DNA of 64,000 nucleotides from Chitinispirillales bacterium ANBcel5 (lineage in GTDB: Bacteria; Fibrobacterota; Chitinivibrionia; Chitinivibrionales; Chitinispirillaceae): positions 1-64,000 of the forward strand of contig JARUKZ010000022.1 of NCBI GenBank assembly GCA_029688955.1, in the 5' to 3' direction. The position numbers and the translations under genes were made by a program. The notes under the pieces are model-generated. The model made no database searches. It was not told the DNA's origin and worked only from the letters and a program-made list of their open reading frames with translations. Shown here piece by piece: positions 16,890 to 25,856 of this stretch; within the stretch, counting starts at the first letter, position 1; the number at the start of each line of letters is the position of its first letter.

Positions 16890-17299
16890 ACCCGGTAAAC
16901 ATCAGTGATAATGATCTTGCAGGAAGGATTCAGGCACATCGTGCCGGGGTTGTTCAAAAGGGCAGAAGTTATCAGGGAGGTTTACAGAGAACTGAATCTC
17001 AAAGCAAGACTGTTTTTGGTGATGTTTTAAAGTCAAAAATTGAGGAAGTAAAATTTTCAGCTCATGCATCATCACGGCTTAAGAGTAGAAAAATAGACAT
17101 AGGCCCGGAGGTAATGAGCAAGCTTGAAAAAGCTATTTTGGGAGCAGAGCAAAAGGGTGCCAAAGATTCGTTGATTCTTCTCAGCGATCTTGCGTTTATT
17201 GTTAATATTCCCAATAAAACTGTCATAACAGCTATGGATGGGGAAAGTATTAGGGATAATGTTTTTACAAATATAGACAGCACGGTGATTGCAGGTTAA
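16886..17299 (+). CDS. Flagellar operon protein (TIGR02530 type)
   Basis: This 137-residue protein has the C-terminal pattern of the short flagellar operon family that lies between flgD and flgE in many Firmicutes, Thermotogae and spirochaetes. Visible motifs are FSAHASSRLKSRKIDI, KLEKAILGAEQKGAKDSLIL and NIPNKTVITAMD. The N-terminal 50 residues are polar and probably flexible. Function is not established in the family; a hook-assembly accessory role is inferred from position. Its ATG overlaps the flgD stop by 4 bases. The 109 bases before flgE show no promoter that I would call. Confidence 0.85.
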   Translation: MNPVNISDNDLAGRIQAHRAGVVQKGRSYQGGLQRTESQSKTVFGDVLKSKIEEVKFSAHASSRLKSRKIDIGPEVMSKLEKAILGAEQKGAKDSLILLSDLAFIVNIPNKTVITAMDGESIRDNVFTNIDSTVIAG

Positions 17300-17408
17300 C
17301 AATACCACTGGACCGCTCCATTATGGATTGGATGTGGGAAGTTACAGAACGACAGATGTGACTTTGAGATGTGCAATGCACCGGGCACAAATGGCTTAGG
17401 AGGCTGTT

Positions 17409-19517
17409 ATGGTTAGATCGTTATATTCAAGTATAAGTGGCTTGCGTAACAATCAGGTTGCTTTGGATGTGACCGGTAACAATATAGCAAACGTAAATAC
17501 TGTTGGGTTTAAGGCCGGCCGTATTACTTTTAAAGAATCTATGTCTCAGCTTCTTCAGGGGGCAACTCGACCCGCGGGGAACGCTGGGGGAACAAACCCA
17601 CTTCAGATTGGGCTTGGAATGTCGATTGGGTCAATCGATAGTATGTTAACACAGGGTAATTTGCAAAGTACAGGACAGATTACAGATCTTGCTTTGGAAG
17701 GAAGAGCGTATTTTGCTTATTCCAGTGGTGAGGGTATGTTTTATAGTCGAAACGGTGCATTACAGTTTGATGGAACTGGGCGCCTGGTATCACCAACCAA
17801 TGGTTTTACGCTTCAGGGAATGATGGCAGATTCAAATGGAGTATATCCTCCTGGAGGGAAAATAGGGGATATAAGAATTCCCTACGGCGATAAAGCTCCT
17901 GCAAAAGAAACAACGACCGTTAATTTTGCTTCCAATCTGGAATCCGATTCTCAAGGGTTGGGTACGGTTACTCATACCAATCGCTTTATCGCCAGAGCCG
18001 AAGAGAATCATACTTTAACATCATTGTTTGATGAAGATGGCAACAGCCTTGGAATAAGAGATGGCGATGTACTTACCATCGCAGTGGCGGGTGAAACCCC
18101 TCAACGTTTTCATGTTAATGAAGTGTCAACCCTTTCTGATTTAAGAGACGAGGTACTTGCTTATCTTAGAGAGCAGGTAAGTGATTTTATAAACGTCGAT
18201 ATTGTGGATGGGGCTCTTACAATTGATGTAGAAGGTGGTGCGGCCATCAATGGTTTGCAGATAACCAACTCAAGACCCGGATCGAATTCACAAGTATCAA
18301 ACACCTTTTCCTTTCCGCCTACTATCGAATCAGGGCAGGTGGTTTCAAGTTCAGGTATCAGAACTCCCGCTACCCGGGATCATTTGCTTGAAGAGGTATT
18401 TGATGCCGCTGGGCAACCTCTGGGGCTTGAGAATGGAGACTCTATTGACATTAACGGTTCTGTAGCAGGTAGTGCTATTTCAACTAACACCGGTATCTAT
18501 TCTCTTGATCCAGCAGATCCTGAAACAATTACTACTTTAGGTGACCTGATGAATCTTATTCAAGAATCATTCAGATTACCACCTACCGATGGAACGACCG
18601 ACAATAATCCATCCGTTTCTATAAATGAAGCAGATTCTGATAATGATCGTATACCTGATGGGGCCATTGTTATTCGCGGTCAACCGGAGAGTGCATTTGA
18701 GATAACCAGTATTTCAATTTCTGCAACGGATTCCAATAACGAACCACCATCACCCACAAGGTTTAATGCTAATATGGGCTTTACAGAAATTCAAAGAGCC
18801 CGCGATACCGGTGTGCACAGTACATCTATAGAAGTATATGATCGATCAGGGGATGCTCACACTCTTACCATGAGCTTCACCCATTCGGGGAACCCCGGAG
18901 AGTGGTTGTGGGAAGTAGAGATGGAAGGAGGGCAGGAGATACTTGCCGGAAGCCGAGGCCGGATGACTTTTGGTCAGGATGGCTCACCATCTTCTTTTAC
19001 CTACGATGATTCAGCAACAGCCTTTCGTTTTGATCCAAATAACGGGTCAAACGTCGTTTCCATCAACCTTAATGTGGGCTCTCCTGGCTCATTTGAAGGA
19101 ATAACGCAATTTAGGGCTCCGTCCACCACTATGGCAAGAGATCAGGATGGTTACCCCATGGGCAGGCTCCAGGAGGTTTCAATTGATGAAAGTGGAGAGA
19201 TTACTGGTATTTATACCAATGGTGTGAATAAGTCGATTGCACAGATATATGTAGCTGAGTTTAATAACCCGGCAGGGTTAATGAGGGTAAGTGACAGTAT
19301 GCTTGCAACCTCCAATAACTCAGGGGAAGCAGTTATGCAAAAACCGGGGGTTGGTTCTTCCACCAAAATTAAACCGGGTGCACTTGAGATGTCTAATGTT
19401 GAGTTAGCCACTGAGTTTACCAACATGATAACTACTCAGCGTGGTTATCAGGCGAATGCCAGGGTAATAACCACAAGTGATTCGCTACTTCAGGAGCTTG
19501 TGCAACTTGTTCGCTAA
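17409..19517 (+). CDS. flgE: Flagellar hook protein FlgE, enlarged
   Basis: FlgE forms the universal joint of the flagellum. The N-terminus, with LYSSISGLRNNQVALDVTGN and NIANVNTVGFKAGR, and the C-terminus, with NVELATEFTNMITTQRGYQA, are the conserved D0 helices. At 702 residues it is much longer than the about 400 of enteric FlgE. The excess lies in two similar inserted modules at about 203-290 (SLFDEDGNSLGIRDGD...STLSDLRDEV) and 325-440 (EVFDAAGQPLGLENGD...TTLGDLMNLI), both resembling hook-IN motifs. TTAGGAGG precedes the ATG. A terminator follows the stop. Confidence 0.93.
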   Translation: MVRSLYSSISGLRNNQVALDVTGNNIANVNTVGFKAGRITFKESMSQLLQGATRPAGNAGGTNPLQIGLGMSIGSIDSMLTQGNLQSTGQITDLALEGRAYFAYSSGEGMFYSRNGALQFDGTGRLVSPTNGFTLQGMMADSNGVYPPGGKIGDIRIPYGDKAPAKETTTVNFASNLESDSQGLGTVTHTNRFIARAEENHTLTSLFDEDGNSLGIRDGDVLTIAVAGETPQRFHVNEVSTLSDLRDEVLAYLREQVSDFINVDIVDGALTIDVEGGAAINGLQITNSRPGSNSQVSNTFSFPPTIESGQVVSSSGIRTPATRDHLLEEVFDAAGQPLGLENGDSIDINGSVAGSAISTNTGIYSLDPADPETITTLGDLMNLIQESFRLPPTDGTTDNNPSVSINEADSDNDRIPDGAIVIRGQPESAFEITSISISATDSNNEPPSPTRFNANMGFTEIQRARDTGVHSTSIEVYDRSGDAHTLTMSFTHSGNPGEWLWEVEMEGGQEILAGSRGRMTFGQDGSPSSFTYDDSATAFRFDPNNGSNVVSINLNVGSPGSFEGITQFRAPSTTMARDQDGYPMGRLQEVSIDESGEITGIYTNGVNKSIAQIYVAEFNNPAGLMRVSDSMLATSNNSGEAVMQKPGVGSSTKIKPGALEMSNVELATEFTNMITTQRGYQANARVITTSDSLLQELVQLVR

Positions 19518-19537
19518 ACTCTTGTAGAATACAAAAT

Positions 19538-19557
19538 GGGGGAGCAATCCCCCTTTT
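19538..19557 (+). terminator. Terminator after flgE
   Basis: GGGGGA-gcaa-TCCCCC followed by TTTT lies 20 bases past the flgE stop. An alternative stem with AAAGGGGG just downstream could form. It splits the flagellar cluster into two transcription units. Confidence 0.8.
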
Positions 19558-19619
19558 ATGTCGCTTTTTAAAGGGGGTCTGGCAAATACAGGCATAAAAA
19601 CATTCTTCATAAATCTTTG

Positions 19620-19649
19620 TTGCAACATCATATACGATAATGATATAAT
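19620..19649 (+). promoter_or_regulatory. Sigma-70 type promoter before flbD-motA-motB
   Basis: TTGCAA at 19620-19625 and a perfect TATAAT at 19644-19649 are spaced by 18 bases. The start codon of flbD is about 58 bases further on. The site follows the terminator after flgE, as expected for the start of a new unit. Confidence 0.6.
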
Positions 19650-19707
19650 CATTTTCATAATCTGAAAATCAGGCTATGGCCTAAGAAATCAGGAAAGAGA
19701 AAAGCTA

Positions 19708-19923
19708 ATGGTTGCACTTATTCGCCTCAATGGTCAGGAATTTGTACTGAACGCTGATTTAATCGAGAGTATTGAATTAACTCCGGATACAATGGTTACT
19801 CTAACCAACGGTAGAAAAATTCTGGTTAAAAACAGTATCGAAGAGGTGGTTAGAAAGGTGATAAAATATAAACAGCTCTGCAACAGTGCACTGCAGGTTA
19901 TTAATCGGGAAGAAAAAGAGTGA
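19708..19923 (+). CDS. flbD: FlbD/SwrD family flagellar protein
   Basis: A 71-residue protein with the family pattern MVALIRLNGQEFVLN, TPDTMVTLTNGRKILVKNSI and VVRKVIKYK. In Bacillus the homologue SwrD raises motor power and swarming, and it sits upstream of the stator genes in many genomes. Here it directly precedes motA and motB, in keeping with that role. This FlbD is unrelated to the Caulobacter NtrC-type regulator of the same name. Length is normal. Confidence 0.85.
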   Translation: MVALIRLNGQEFVLNADLIESIELTPDTMVTLTNGRKILVKNSIEEVVRKVIKYKQLCNSALQVINREEKE

Positions 19924-19984
19924 TGAGCATGGGGCAAATAAACGGTAATGGTTACATCGTTATTGGAATAAGGAGCCACTGAGG

Positions 19985-20758
19985 ATGGATCTGGCAACAA
20001 TAATTGGATTTACTTGTGCTTTTTTGCTTGTAATTTTCGGGATTAGCCTTCCCAATCTTGCAGCATTCATTGACCCGCCATCTTTGTTTATTGCAATCGG
20101 CGGTGCAGTTAGTGCTACTGTGGCTGCATTTCCTGCAAATAAGCTAATTAATTCCATCGGTGTGGTAAAGAATGCGTTCTTTGTGAAAAAAAGTACACCT
20201 GTTGATATTATTAAGCAGCTTGTTTCGTTTGCCGAGCAGGCTCGCAGGGAGGGAATCCTGGCACTTGAGGCAAGGGCATTAGAAGTTAAAGATGAGTTTT
20301 TGAAGACCGGGATTCAGCTTGCTGTTGATGGAACAGAGCCTGAGCTAATAAAGGACATATTAAGTACAGATATCGCTTTTACTGAATTGAGGCATGAAGA
20401 GGGAGCAAAAATTTTTGACTTTTTGGCTGCCATGGGACCCTCATTTGGTATGATCGGGACACTTATAGGGCTTGTTTTAATGCTAGGTAACATGACAGAT
20501 GTGGAATCTATTGGCCCTAATATGGCGGTTGCTTTGATTACCACCTTTTACGGATCACTGTTGGCCAATGCTGTTTGTTTGCCTATTGTCGAAAAATTAA
20601 AGGGGTATTCAAGGCGGGAAATTTTAATAAAAGAGCTTATGCTTGAGGGCATAATGTCTCTTCAGTCCGGTGATAATCCCAGAATTGTTGAACAAAAGCT
20701 TACGGCATTTCTTGAGCCGGGGTTACGTGCGGCTGTTATGAAAGAAAAGGGTAAATAA
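19985..20758 (+). CDS. motA: Flagellar motor stator protein MotA
   Basis: MotA forms the pentameric ring of the ion-driven stator. Four membrane segments are visible at about 2-24, 30-52, 145-168 and 178-200. The cytoplasmic loop contains the conserved ARREGILALE. GPSFGMIGTLIGLVLML and ALITTFYGSLLANAVCLPI mark the third and fourth helices. Length is 257 residues, normal for the PomA/Bacillus-type MotA. The stop abuts the GTG start of motB without a gap, so the two are translationally linked. Confidence 0.95.
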   Translation: MDLATIIGFTCAFLLVIFGISLPNLAAFIDPPSLFIAIGGAVSATVAAFPANKLINSIGVVKNAFFVKKSTPVDIIKQLVSFAEQARREGILALEARALEVKDEFLKTGIQLAVDGTEPELIKDILSTDIAFTELRHEEGAKIFDFLAAMGPSFGMIGTLIGLVLMLGNMTDVESIGPNMAVALITTFYGSLLANAVCLPIVEKLKGYSRREILIKELMLEGIMSLQSGDNPRIVEQKLTAFLEPGLRAAVMKEKGK

Positions 20759-21487
20759 GTGGCCAGAAAGAAAAAAGAAGAACAGGCAAAGGGCGCACCT
20801 GCATATATGTCCACCTGGGGTGACATGTGTACTCTTTTACTGTGTTTCTTTGTTATGCTTTTGGCAATGTCAACTATTGATCCGGCTAAGTTTCACGTTG
20901 CTGCTTCCTCCTTTCAGAATGCTTTTAGTGGTGTACTTGAATCCCATCCTTCTATACTCATATCAGAAGAAATACTGATACCACGAATGGGAGGTGATGA
21001 GCAGAATAAGCGCATGGCCATCGATGCAACAAGGAGAATACGACGCACGATCAGAAGAGAAGGTCTTGAAGATGCAATAAAAGTGGAAGTTACAGAAAGT
21101 GGTATAGCCATAAAAATTGCTGACCCGATAGGGTTTGATCTGGGCTGTGCAGAAATTAAACCGGAACTTATATCCACCCTTTATGAAATAGCAAAAACAA
21201 TAGGTGTGGTAGATGGAACCTTAATAAGGGTAGAAGGGCACACTGATGATCTTCCTATACGTACAGTTCGTTTCCCCTCTAATTGGGAACTATCTGCGGC
21301 ACGGGCGCTTAATGTTGTTAAGTTTATGGCTGAACGGGGAGGAATCGATCCTGCTCGACTTAGTGCAGTAGGATATGGGGAATTTAGGCCTTTGGTGCCA
21401 AATACATCACAGGAAAACAGAAGTATAAACAGAAGAATTGAAATATATGTTGATTATATACAAAGAAATGATGGGTTTCAATGGTAA
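20759..21487 (+). CDS. motB: Flagellar motor stator protein MotB, PomB-like
   Basis: MotB anchors the stator to peptidoglycan and carries the ion. The single membrane helix starts with the essential Asp22 in TWGDMCTLLLCFFVMLLAMS. The CFF motif and its surroundings resemble the sodium-type PomB/MotS helix more than the proton-type LALF of Bacillus MotB. The C-terminal OmpA-like domain has GHTDD and NRRIEIYVD. The start is GTG, immediately after the motA stop. Length is 242 residues. Ion use is inference. Confidence 0.93.
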   Translation: MARKKKEEQAKGAPAYMSTWGDMCTLLLCFFVMLLAMSTIDPAKFHVAASSFQNAFSGVLESHPSILISEEILIPRMGGDEQNKRMAIDATRRIRRTIRREGLEDAIKVEVTESGIAIKIADPIGFDLGCAEIKPELISTLYEIAKTIGVVDGTLIRVEGHTDDLPIRTVRFPSNWELSAARALNVVKFMAERGGIDPARLSAVGYGEFRPLVPNTSQENRSINRRIEIYVDYIQRNDGFQW

Positions 21488-21518
21488 AACACCGTATTCT
21501 CAACCCGGAGTATAAAAT

Positions 21519-22064
21519 ATGAATGAGAGAGCGGACACAAATAATGAAGCTACAGAAGATAAGGGTGCAGGCCAGAAAAAGGGAAATAAAGTACTTTTTC
21601 TTGGAATTCTTATTGGAATAATTGTACTTAATGCATTTATGGCCTTTTTGCTTTTTCAATTTACCAGGCCCGAAAATCCTGAAGCTCTGGCTGCAAAAGC
21701 CCATGCTGATTCTTTGCGAATGGAAGAAAAAAGAGCAACGCTTATGGGGGCCATAGCAGAAGCCGAAATAGAGGTAATTGTTAATATTTCCGGTACCCAG
21801 GGTGAGAGATTTTTAAAGGCAGCTATTATATTTGAATATGACGACCGTAAGTACCCAAGATTATCCGAAGAATTAAATCGTCGAGCTCCACGCTACAGGG
21901 ATTTATTATTAAACCATCTCTCAAAGCTTACTTTATTTGAAGTTACTGAACCACAAGCAAGAGAAAAAATCAGAAAAGATCTGTTAAGACTTGTTAATAA
22001 TACTCTGCCTGAGGGTGTAGGAGAAGTTCGCGATGTTTTATTTACTCAATATATTATTCAGTAG
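21519..22064 (+). CDS. fliL: Flagellar basal body-associated protein FliL
   Basis: FliL surrounds the stator and supports torque. The protein has a polar, charged N-terminus, one membrane helix at about 26-47 (FLGILIGIIVLNAFMAFLLF) and a periplasmic stomatin-like domain. That domain includes VIVNISGTQGERFLKAAIIF and ends in IRKDLLRLVNNTL...VRDVLFTQYIIQ, the usual FliL ending. Length is 181 residues. It lies between motB and fliM, its common position. Confidence 0.92.
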   Translation: MNERADTNNEATEDKGAGQKKGNKVLFLGILIGIIVLNAFMAFLLFQFTRPENPEALAAKAHADSLRMEEKRATLMGAIAEAEIEVIVNISGTQGERFLKAAIIFEYDDRKYPRLSEELNRRAPRYRDLLLNHLSKLTLFEVTEPQAREKIRKDLLRLVNNTLPEGVGEVRDVLFTQYIIQ

Positions 22065-22078
22065 TTAGGGAGAAACTT

Positions 22079-23122
22079 GTGAGTGATATTCTTTCCCAAG
22101 AAGAAGTAGATGCCCTGCTTAATGCCGTATCAAACGGTGATGATCCTGAATTGGGGTCAGTAGACAGCGAGGAGAATAGTGTAGAGGACAATAGCGGCAG
22201 CTACGAGAGTTCTACTGGCTCTGAAAAATCTCTTTTTTTGTACGATTTCAGAAGACCCGACAGGGTTTCAAAAGATCAGATGCGTACGCTTCAGAATTTG
22301 CATGAAGGGTTTGCCAGACAGTTTTCCACTTCACTAACAAATTTTCTTAGAACGTTTGTTGAAATAGAGTTGGTTAGCGTTGATCAGCTTACCTATTCAG
22401 AATTTGTCATGTCTATTTCTAATCCAAGTTGTATATACGTATTTAAAATGGAGCCTCTTGAGGGGACCGCTATTGTGGAGATAAATCCCTCACTGGTCTT
22501 TTTCATAATTGATAGATTGTTTGGCGGTCAGGGCAGGCCTTCAGAGCAAAACAGAGAACTCACTCTTATAGAACGTAATGTGATCCATCGTATTGTTGAG
22601 CGTAGTTTAAGCGACCTAAGGGATATTTGGGAGCATATTGGATCATTTAATCCTAAAATTGAAGCCTACGAGACAAACCCGCAGTTTATTCAAATAGCAC
22701 CGCCGGGGGAGACGGTTATTTTAATCTCACTAGAAGTTCGTATGCAGAATGCTTCTGGTTTGATGAGTATTTGTTTTCCATATCTTTTACTTGAGAGTGT
22801 TATAAATAACCTCTCTGGTGACAACTGGATGGCTTCACAAAGCAGTCCCACAGATGAAACAAGAACTATGCTTGAAGAGGAGATGAGGGACATTGATCTA
22901 ACTCTCTCAACTCTTATTGGAAAAACAAGTTTAAAAATAAGGGACTTGTTACAACTTCAACATGGAGATGTCTTGTGTTTAAATAAACACCAGGATAGTG
23001 ATCTGATTGTACAGGTTGAAGGTAAAACAAAAATGGCTGGACGTTCGGGTGTTATTGGAAGAAAAAAGGCAGTGAAAATAACTAAAATTCTTGAAGAGGA
23101 GGTACCGGGCTGCGATGAGTGA
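22079..23122 (+). CDS. fliM: Flagellar motor switch protein FliM
   Basis: FliM binds phosphorylated CheY and sets rotation direction. The N-terminal CheY-binding peptide is clear (LSQEEVDALL). The middle CheC-like domain shows EFVMSISNPSC and FIIDRLFGGQG. The C-terminal SpoA domain ends with LLQLQHGDVLCLNK. The start is GTG at 22079, preceded by AGGGAG. Length is 347 residues. The stop overlaps the fliY start by 8 bases. Confidence 0.94.
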   Translation: MSDILSQEEVDALLNAVSNGDDPELGSVDSEENSVEDNSGSYESSTGSEKSLFLYDFRRPDRVSKDQMRTLQNLHEGFARQFSTSLTNFLRTFVEIELVSVDQLTYSEFVMSISNPSCIYVFKMEPLEGTAIVEINPSLVFFIIDRLFGGQGRPSEQNRELTLIERNVIHRIVERSLSDLRDIWEHIGSFNPKIEAYETNPQFIQIAPPGETVILISLEVRMQNASGLMSICFPYLLLESVINNLSGDNWMASQSSPTDETRTMLEEEMRDIDLTLSTLIGKTSLKIRDLLQLQHGDVLCLNKHQDSDLIVQVEGKTKMAGRSGVIGRKKAVKITKILEEEVPGCDE

Positions 23123-24161
23123 TTACCTATCTCAAGACCAAATCGACAGTTTACTGTCCGGTGCAATAAATGAGGATGAAAGCGAAGAATCAAGTTCTCA
23201 GGATTCTTCTGTTGAACATTATGCTGCTTTGGCTACAATGTTTGATCTTTTTTGTGAACAAGCAGGGAGTGTTGTTTCAACGGTTTTAAATAAAACCTTT
23301 GAAATTACTGCCGAGATGTGTCAAAAGGCAGACTTTTCCACCATTCAGGAAAAGATGAAGGCTGTTGTCGTCTCGCTTTCACTTTCCTTTCGCTCTGGGA
23401 TTACCGGAGATATGTACCTCATTATGCATAAAAAAGATGTTGCGATGCTCTCTGATCTGATGATGATGGGCGATGGGAGTGCAGATTATAATGAGGATCA
23501 CAAAGACGCTATAGGTGAGCTCTTTAATCAGGTAATGGGAGCCTTTTCTACTGCTTTAGGTGAACAGATTTCTCAAAGCGTCTCCTGTGGTTCGGTTGAA
23601 GTTACGGAGTTTGATCTAGAAGATCCGCCCTTTCCCCCTGATTCTCTCGATATGGCGGTTGCGAAGGTGAAAATTGAGGAGATGCTTGATTCTTATGTGG
23701 CACTTCTAATTCCTGAAGAAATTGCCACTCAACTCTCAACTAAATTGCCTTCAGTGGACAGTAGTGAAGAAAATGACAATGTCGGGCTCAATATGGCTGA
23801 GCTTGATGAACTTTCCAATGTGGCATCCAATTTTAATGATACCAATGGTGCTGTGGATCAGTTCAGGGAAAGTGCGGTTTCAGGTGCGGCAGTGGAAGGC
23901 AGGGAAAATATTGAACTGCTGCTTGATGTTGAGCTTGATGTAAGTATTGAACTTGGGAGATCAAGTATGTCAATAAAAAGAATACTTGATCTTGCTCCCG
24001 GAGCAGTGGTGGAACTTGAGAGAATGGCCGGAGAACCGGTGGATCTTCTGGTTAATGATAAAGTAGTTGCCAGGGGTGAGGTTGTTGTGGTTGATGAAAA
24101 TTTTGGTATACGAATAGTTTCGCTTGTTTCTGCTGAAGATCGGATAAAAAGTTTAAGATAG
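23115..24161 (+). CDS. fliY: Flagellar switch protein FliY (FliN with a CheC-like domain)
   Basis: I take ATG 23115 (MSDYLSQDQIDSLLSG) as the start; a longer frame begins inside fliM without a suitable ribosome site. The 348-residue protein has a FliM-like N-terminal peptide. A CheC/FliY-type domain spans about 35-215 and includes DAIGELFNQVMGAFSTAL. The C-terminal SpoA domain at about 265-346 shows LDVELDVSIELGRSSMSIK, typical of FliN. This fusion is the FliY architecture of Bacillus, Leptospira and others. FliY can also act as a CheY-P phosphatase; the partial CheC signature makes that uncertain here. Confidence 0.88.
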   Translation: MSDYLSQDQIDSLLSGAINEDESEESSSQDSSVEHYAALATMFDLFCEQAGSVVSTVLNKTFEITAEMCQKADFSTIQEKMKAVVVSLSLSFRSGITGDMYLIMHKKDVAMLSDLMMMGDGSADYNEDHKDAIGELFNQVMGAFSTALGEQISQSVSCGSVEVTEFDLEDPPFPPDSLDMAVAKVKIEEMLDSYVALLIPEEIATQLSTKLPSVDSSEENDNVGLNMAELDELSNVASNFNDTNGAVDQFRESAVSGAAVEGRENIELLLDVELDVSIELGRSSMSIKRILDLAPGAVVELERMAGEPVDLLVNDKVVARGEVVVVDENFGIRIVSLVSAEDRIKSLR

Positions 24162-24191
24162 AAATAATCTGTATAAACTGGAAGGGAATAG

Positions 24192-24731
24192 ATGATTCTT
24201 AAAATTGGTGCGGTTTTAGTCATAGTAATTGTATCTGGATTCACTTGTCTTGTTTCAGGTGATCAGGATATTGGAAAATTTGAGATCGATAAAGTGAATC
24301 AAGCGATTTCCGGAGTGGGCAATCCGGTAGATAGTGATGGGTATGGTACGGTAGAAATGTCCGACTCGCAGAACAATTATCCATTTGTGGTTATAAGGAT
24401 TATTGGCTATCTGGTTTTAATTTCTGCCTTAATATTCATTGTTGCCTGGTTTATTCGAAAAGCCGGACTTGCTGGCGCCTCAAGGGTTGGTGGTGGATGT
24501 ATGGATATTCTTGAAGTTCTCTCCTTTGGACAAAACAGAAATACGATTCTTGTGAGGGTAATGGATACCGTGTATTTACTTGGCCAAACGCCGGGTTCAA
24601 TTGTATTACTTGAGAAAATTGAAGGACAAAAAGCCATAGATTTAATTGCATCCAGTAAGGGTGGTACTTCAATCGTGCAGTTTAAGGATGCTTTCAATAA
24701 CTTTTTAGGAAAGATAAAGAAATCATCATGA
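24192..24731 (+). CDS. fliO: Flagellar biosynthesis protein FliO
   Basis: FliO assists assembly of the FliP ring in the export gate. The protein has an N-terminal signal-like hydrophobic stretch (residues 1-22). A short periplasmic segment and a membrane helix at about 65-92 (IRIIGYLVLISALIFIVAWF) follow. The cytoplasmic FliO domain contains MDILEVLSFGQNRNTILVRV and YLLGQTPGSIVLLEKI. Length is 179 residues. Its stop overlaps the fliP ATG in ATGA. Confidence 0.88.
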   Translation: MILKIGAVLVIVIVSGFTCLVSGDQDIGKFEIDKVNQAISGVGNPVDSDGYGTVEMSDSQNNYPFVVIRIIGYLVLISALIFIVAWFIRKAGLAGASRVGGGCMDILEVLSFGQNRNTILVRVMDTVYLLGQTPGSIVLLEKIEGQKAIDLIASSKGGTSIVQFKDAFNNFLGKIKKSS

Positions 24732-25570
24732 CCATCGGAAAGTTTGTACTGTCTCCCTTATCGATATCGGAAAAGTACAGGGGGGACTTAAATAAAAAAA
24801 AGAGAAATATAACCTTTAACTCTTGCAATGTAAAACATGTATTTGTGACCATGATAATCCTACTTGGCCCTGCGATTCATGCCCTTCAGGCACAGACGCT
24901 TCCCAGGCTCAGTTTATCGGTTGCAGATACTAACAATCCGGGAGAAGTCGCAGTTGCCCTTCAGGTGTTATTTTTAATTACTATTCTTGCACTTGCGCCC
25001 TCTATTCTTATTATGGTGACATCATTTATAAGAATAGTTATTGTGCTGTCATTTTTACGTCGTGCGCTTGGAACTCAGACTATGCCTCCCGATCAAATAA
25101 TGATAGGTCTGTCTTTGTTTCTCACTTTTTTCGTGATGATGCCTGTTTTCACAGAAATGAATGAAACGGCAATTCAGCCCTATATTGCAGAGGAAATTGA
25201 GTGGAAGGATGCGCTTGATGCTGCAAGCAGCCCGATAAGAAATTTTATGTTAAGACAAGTAAGTGAAAAAGATGTAGCTTTGTTTGTGAGGATTTCGGGT
25301 ATGCCGCCACCCAGAAATGTAGATGACCTTCCATTTGAGGTTATTGTTCCGGCTTTTATAACAAGCGAGTTGAAGACGGGATTTATTATTGGGTTTTTGC
25401 TCTTTATTCCATTTCTGGTAATAGATATGATAGTAGCAAGTGTTCTCCTGTCAATGGGTATGATGATGCTTCCACCGGTTATGATTTCTATGCCTTTTAA
25501 AATCATCCTTTTCGTTTTGGTGGATGGCTGGCATCTGATTGTACGTCAGTTGATTGTTTCATTCCACTGA
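24728..25570 (+). CDS. fliP: Flagellar export gate protein FliP
   Basis: FliP forms the pentamer of the export-gate core. Diagnostic motifs are TSFIRIVIVLSFLRRALGTQ, PPDQIMIGLSLFLTFFVMMP, FLLFIPFLVIDMIVASVLLS and MMMLPPVMISMPFKIILFVL. An N-terminal extension of about 35 polar residues precedes the signal-like segment at 36-55; the real start may be internal. The annotated ATG is kept because it overlaps the fliO stop in ATGA. Length is 280 residues. Confidence 0.94.
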   Translation: MTIGKFVLSPLSISEKYRGDLNKKKRNITFNSCNVKHVFVTMIILLGPAIHALQAQTLPRLSLSVADTNNPGEVAVALQVLFLITILALAPSILIMVTSFIRIVIVLSFLRRALGTQTMPPDQIMIGLSLFLTFFVMMPVFTEMNETAIQPYIAEEIEWKDALDAASSPIRNFMLRQVSEKDVALFVRISGMPPPRNVDDLPFEVIVPAFITSELKTGFIIGFLLFIPFLVIDMIVASVLLSMGMMMLPPVMISMPFKIILFVLVDGWHLIVRQLIVSFH

Positions 25571-25586
25571 GAGGAGGTTACTAGTT

Positions 25587-25856
25587 ATGGAACCATCTGT
25601 TGTAGTAGATATAGGACGCCATGCACTCTGGATTACACTTTTGATTTCGGGACCCTTACTTTTGGTTGGACTTTTTATTGGCTTATGTGTGGGAATATTT
25701 CAGGCTGTTACTCAAATTCATGAAATGACTCTTACTTTTATTCCAAAAATTCTTGGTATCGTAACTGTACTTATATTACTAATGCCCTGGATGATTTTGA
25801 AGCTTATTGAGTACACCTATAGTCTATTTGATCTTATAGGCAGAGTCGGGCGTTGA
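25587..25856 (+). CDS. fliQ: Flagellar export gate protein FliQ
   Basis: I place the start at ATG 25587 (MEPSVVVDIGRHALW), 7 bases after GAGAGGAGG, rather than at 25554 inside fliP. The 89-residue protein has two membrane hairpins, with LLVGLFIGLCVGIFQAVTQI and the MTLTFIPKILG loop, both typical of FliQ. FliQ packs four copies around the FliP ring. Its stop TGA is followed at once by the ATG of fliR. Confidence 0.94.
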   Translation: MEPSVVVDIGRHALWITLLISGPLLLVGLFIGLCVGIFQAVTQIHEMTLTFIPKILGIVTVLILLMPWMILKLIEYTYSLFDLIGRVGR

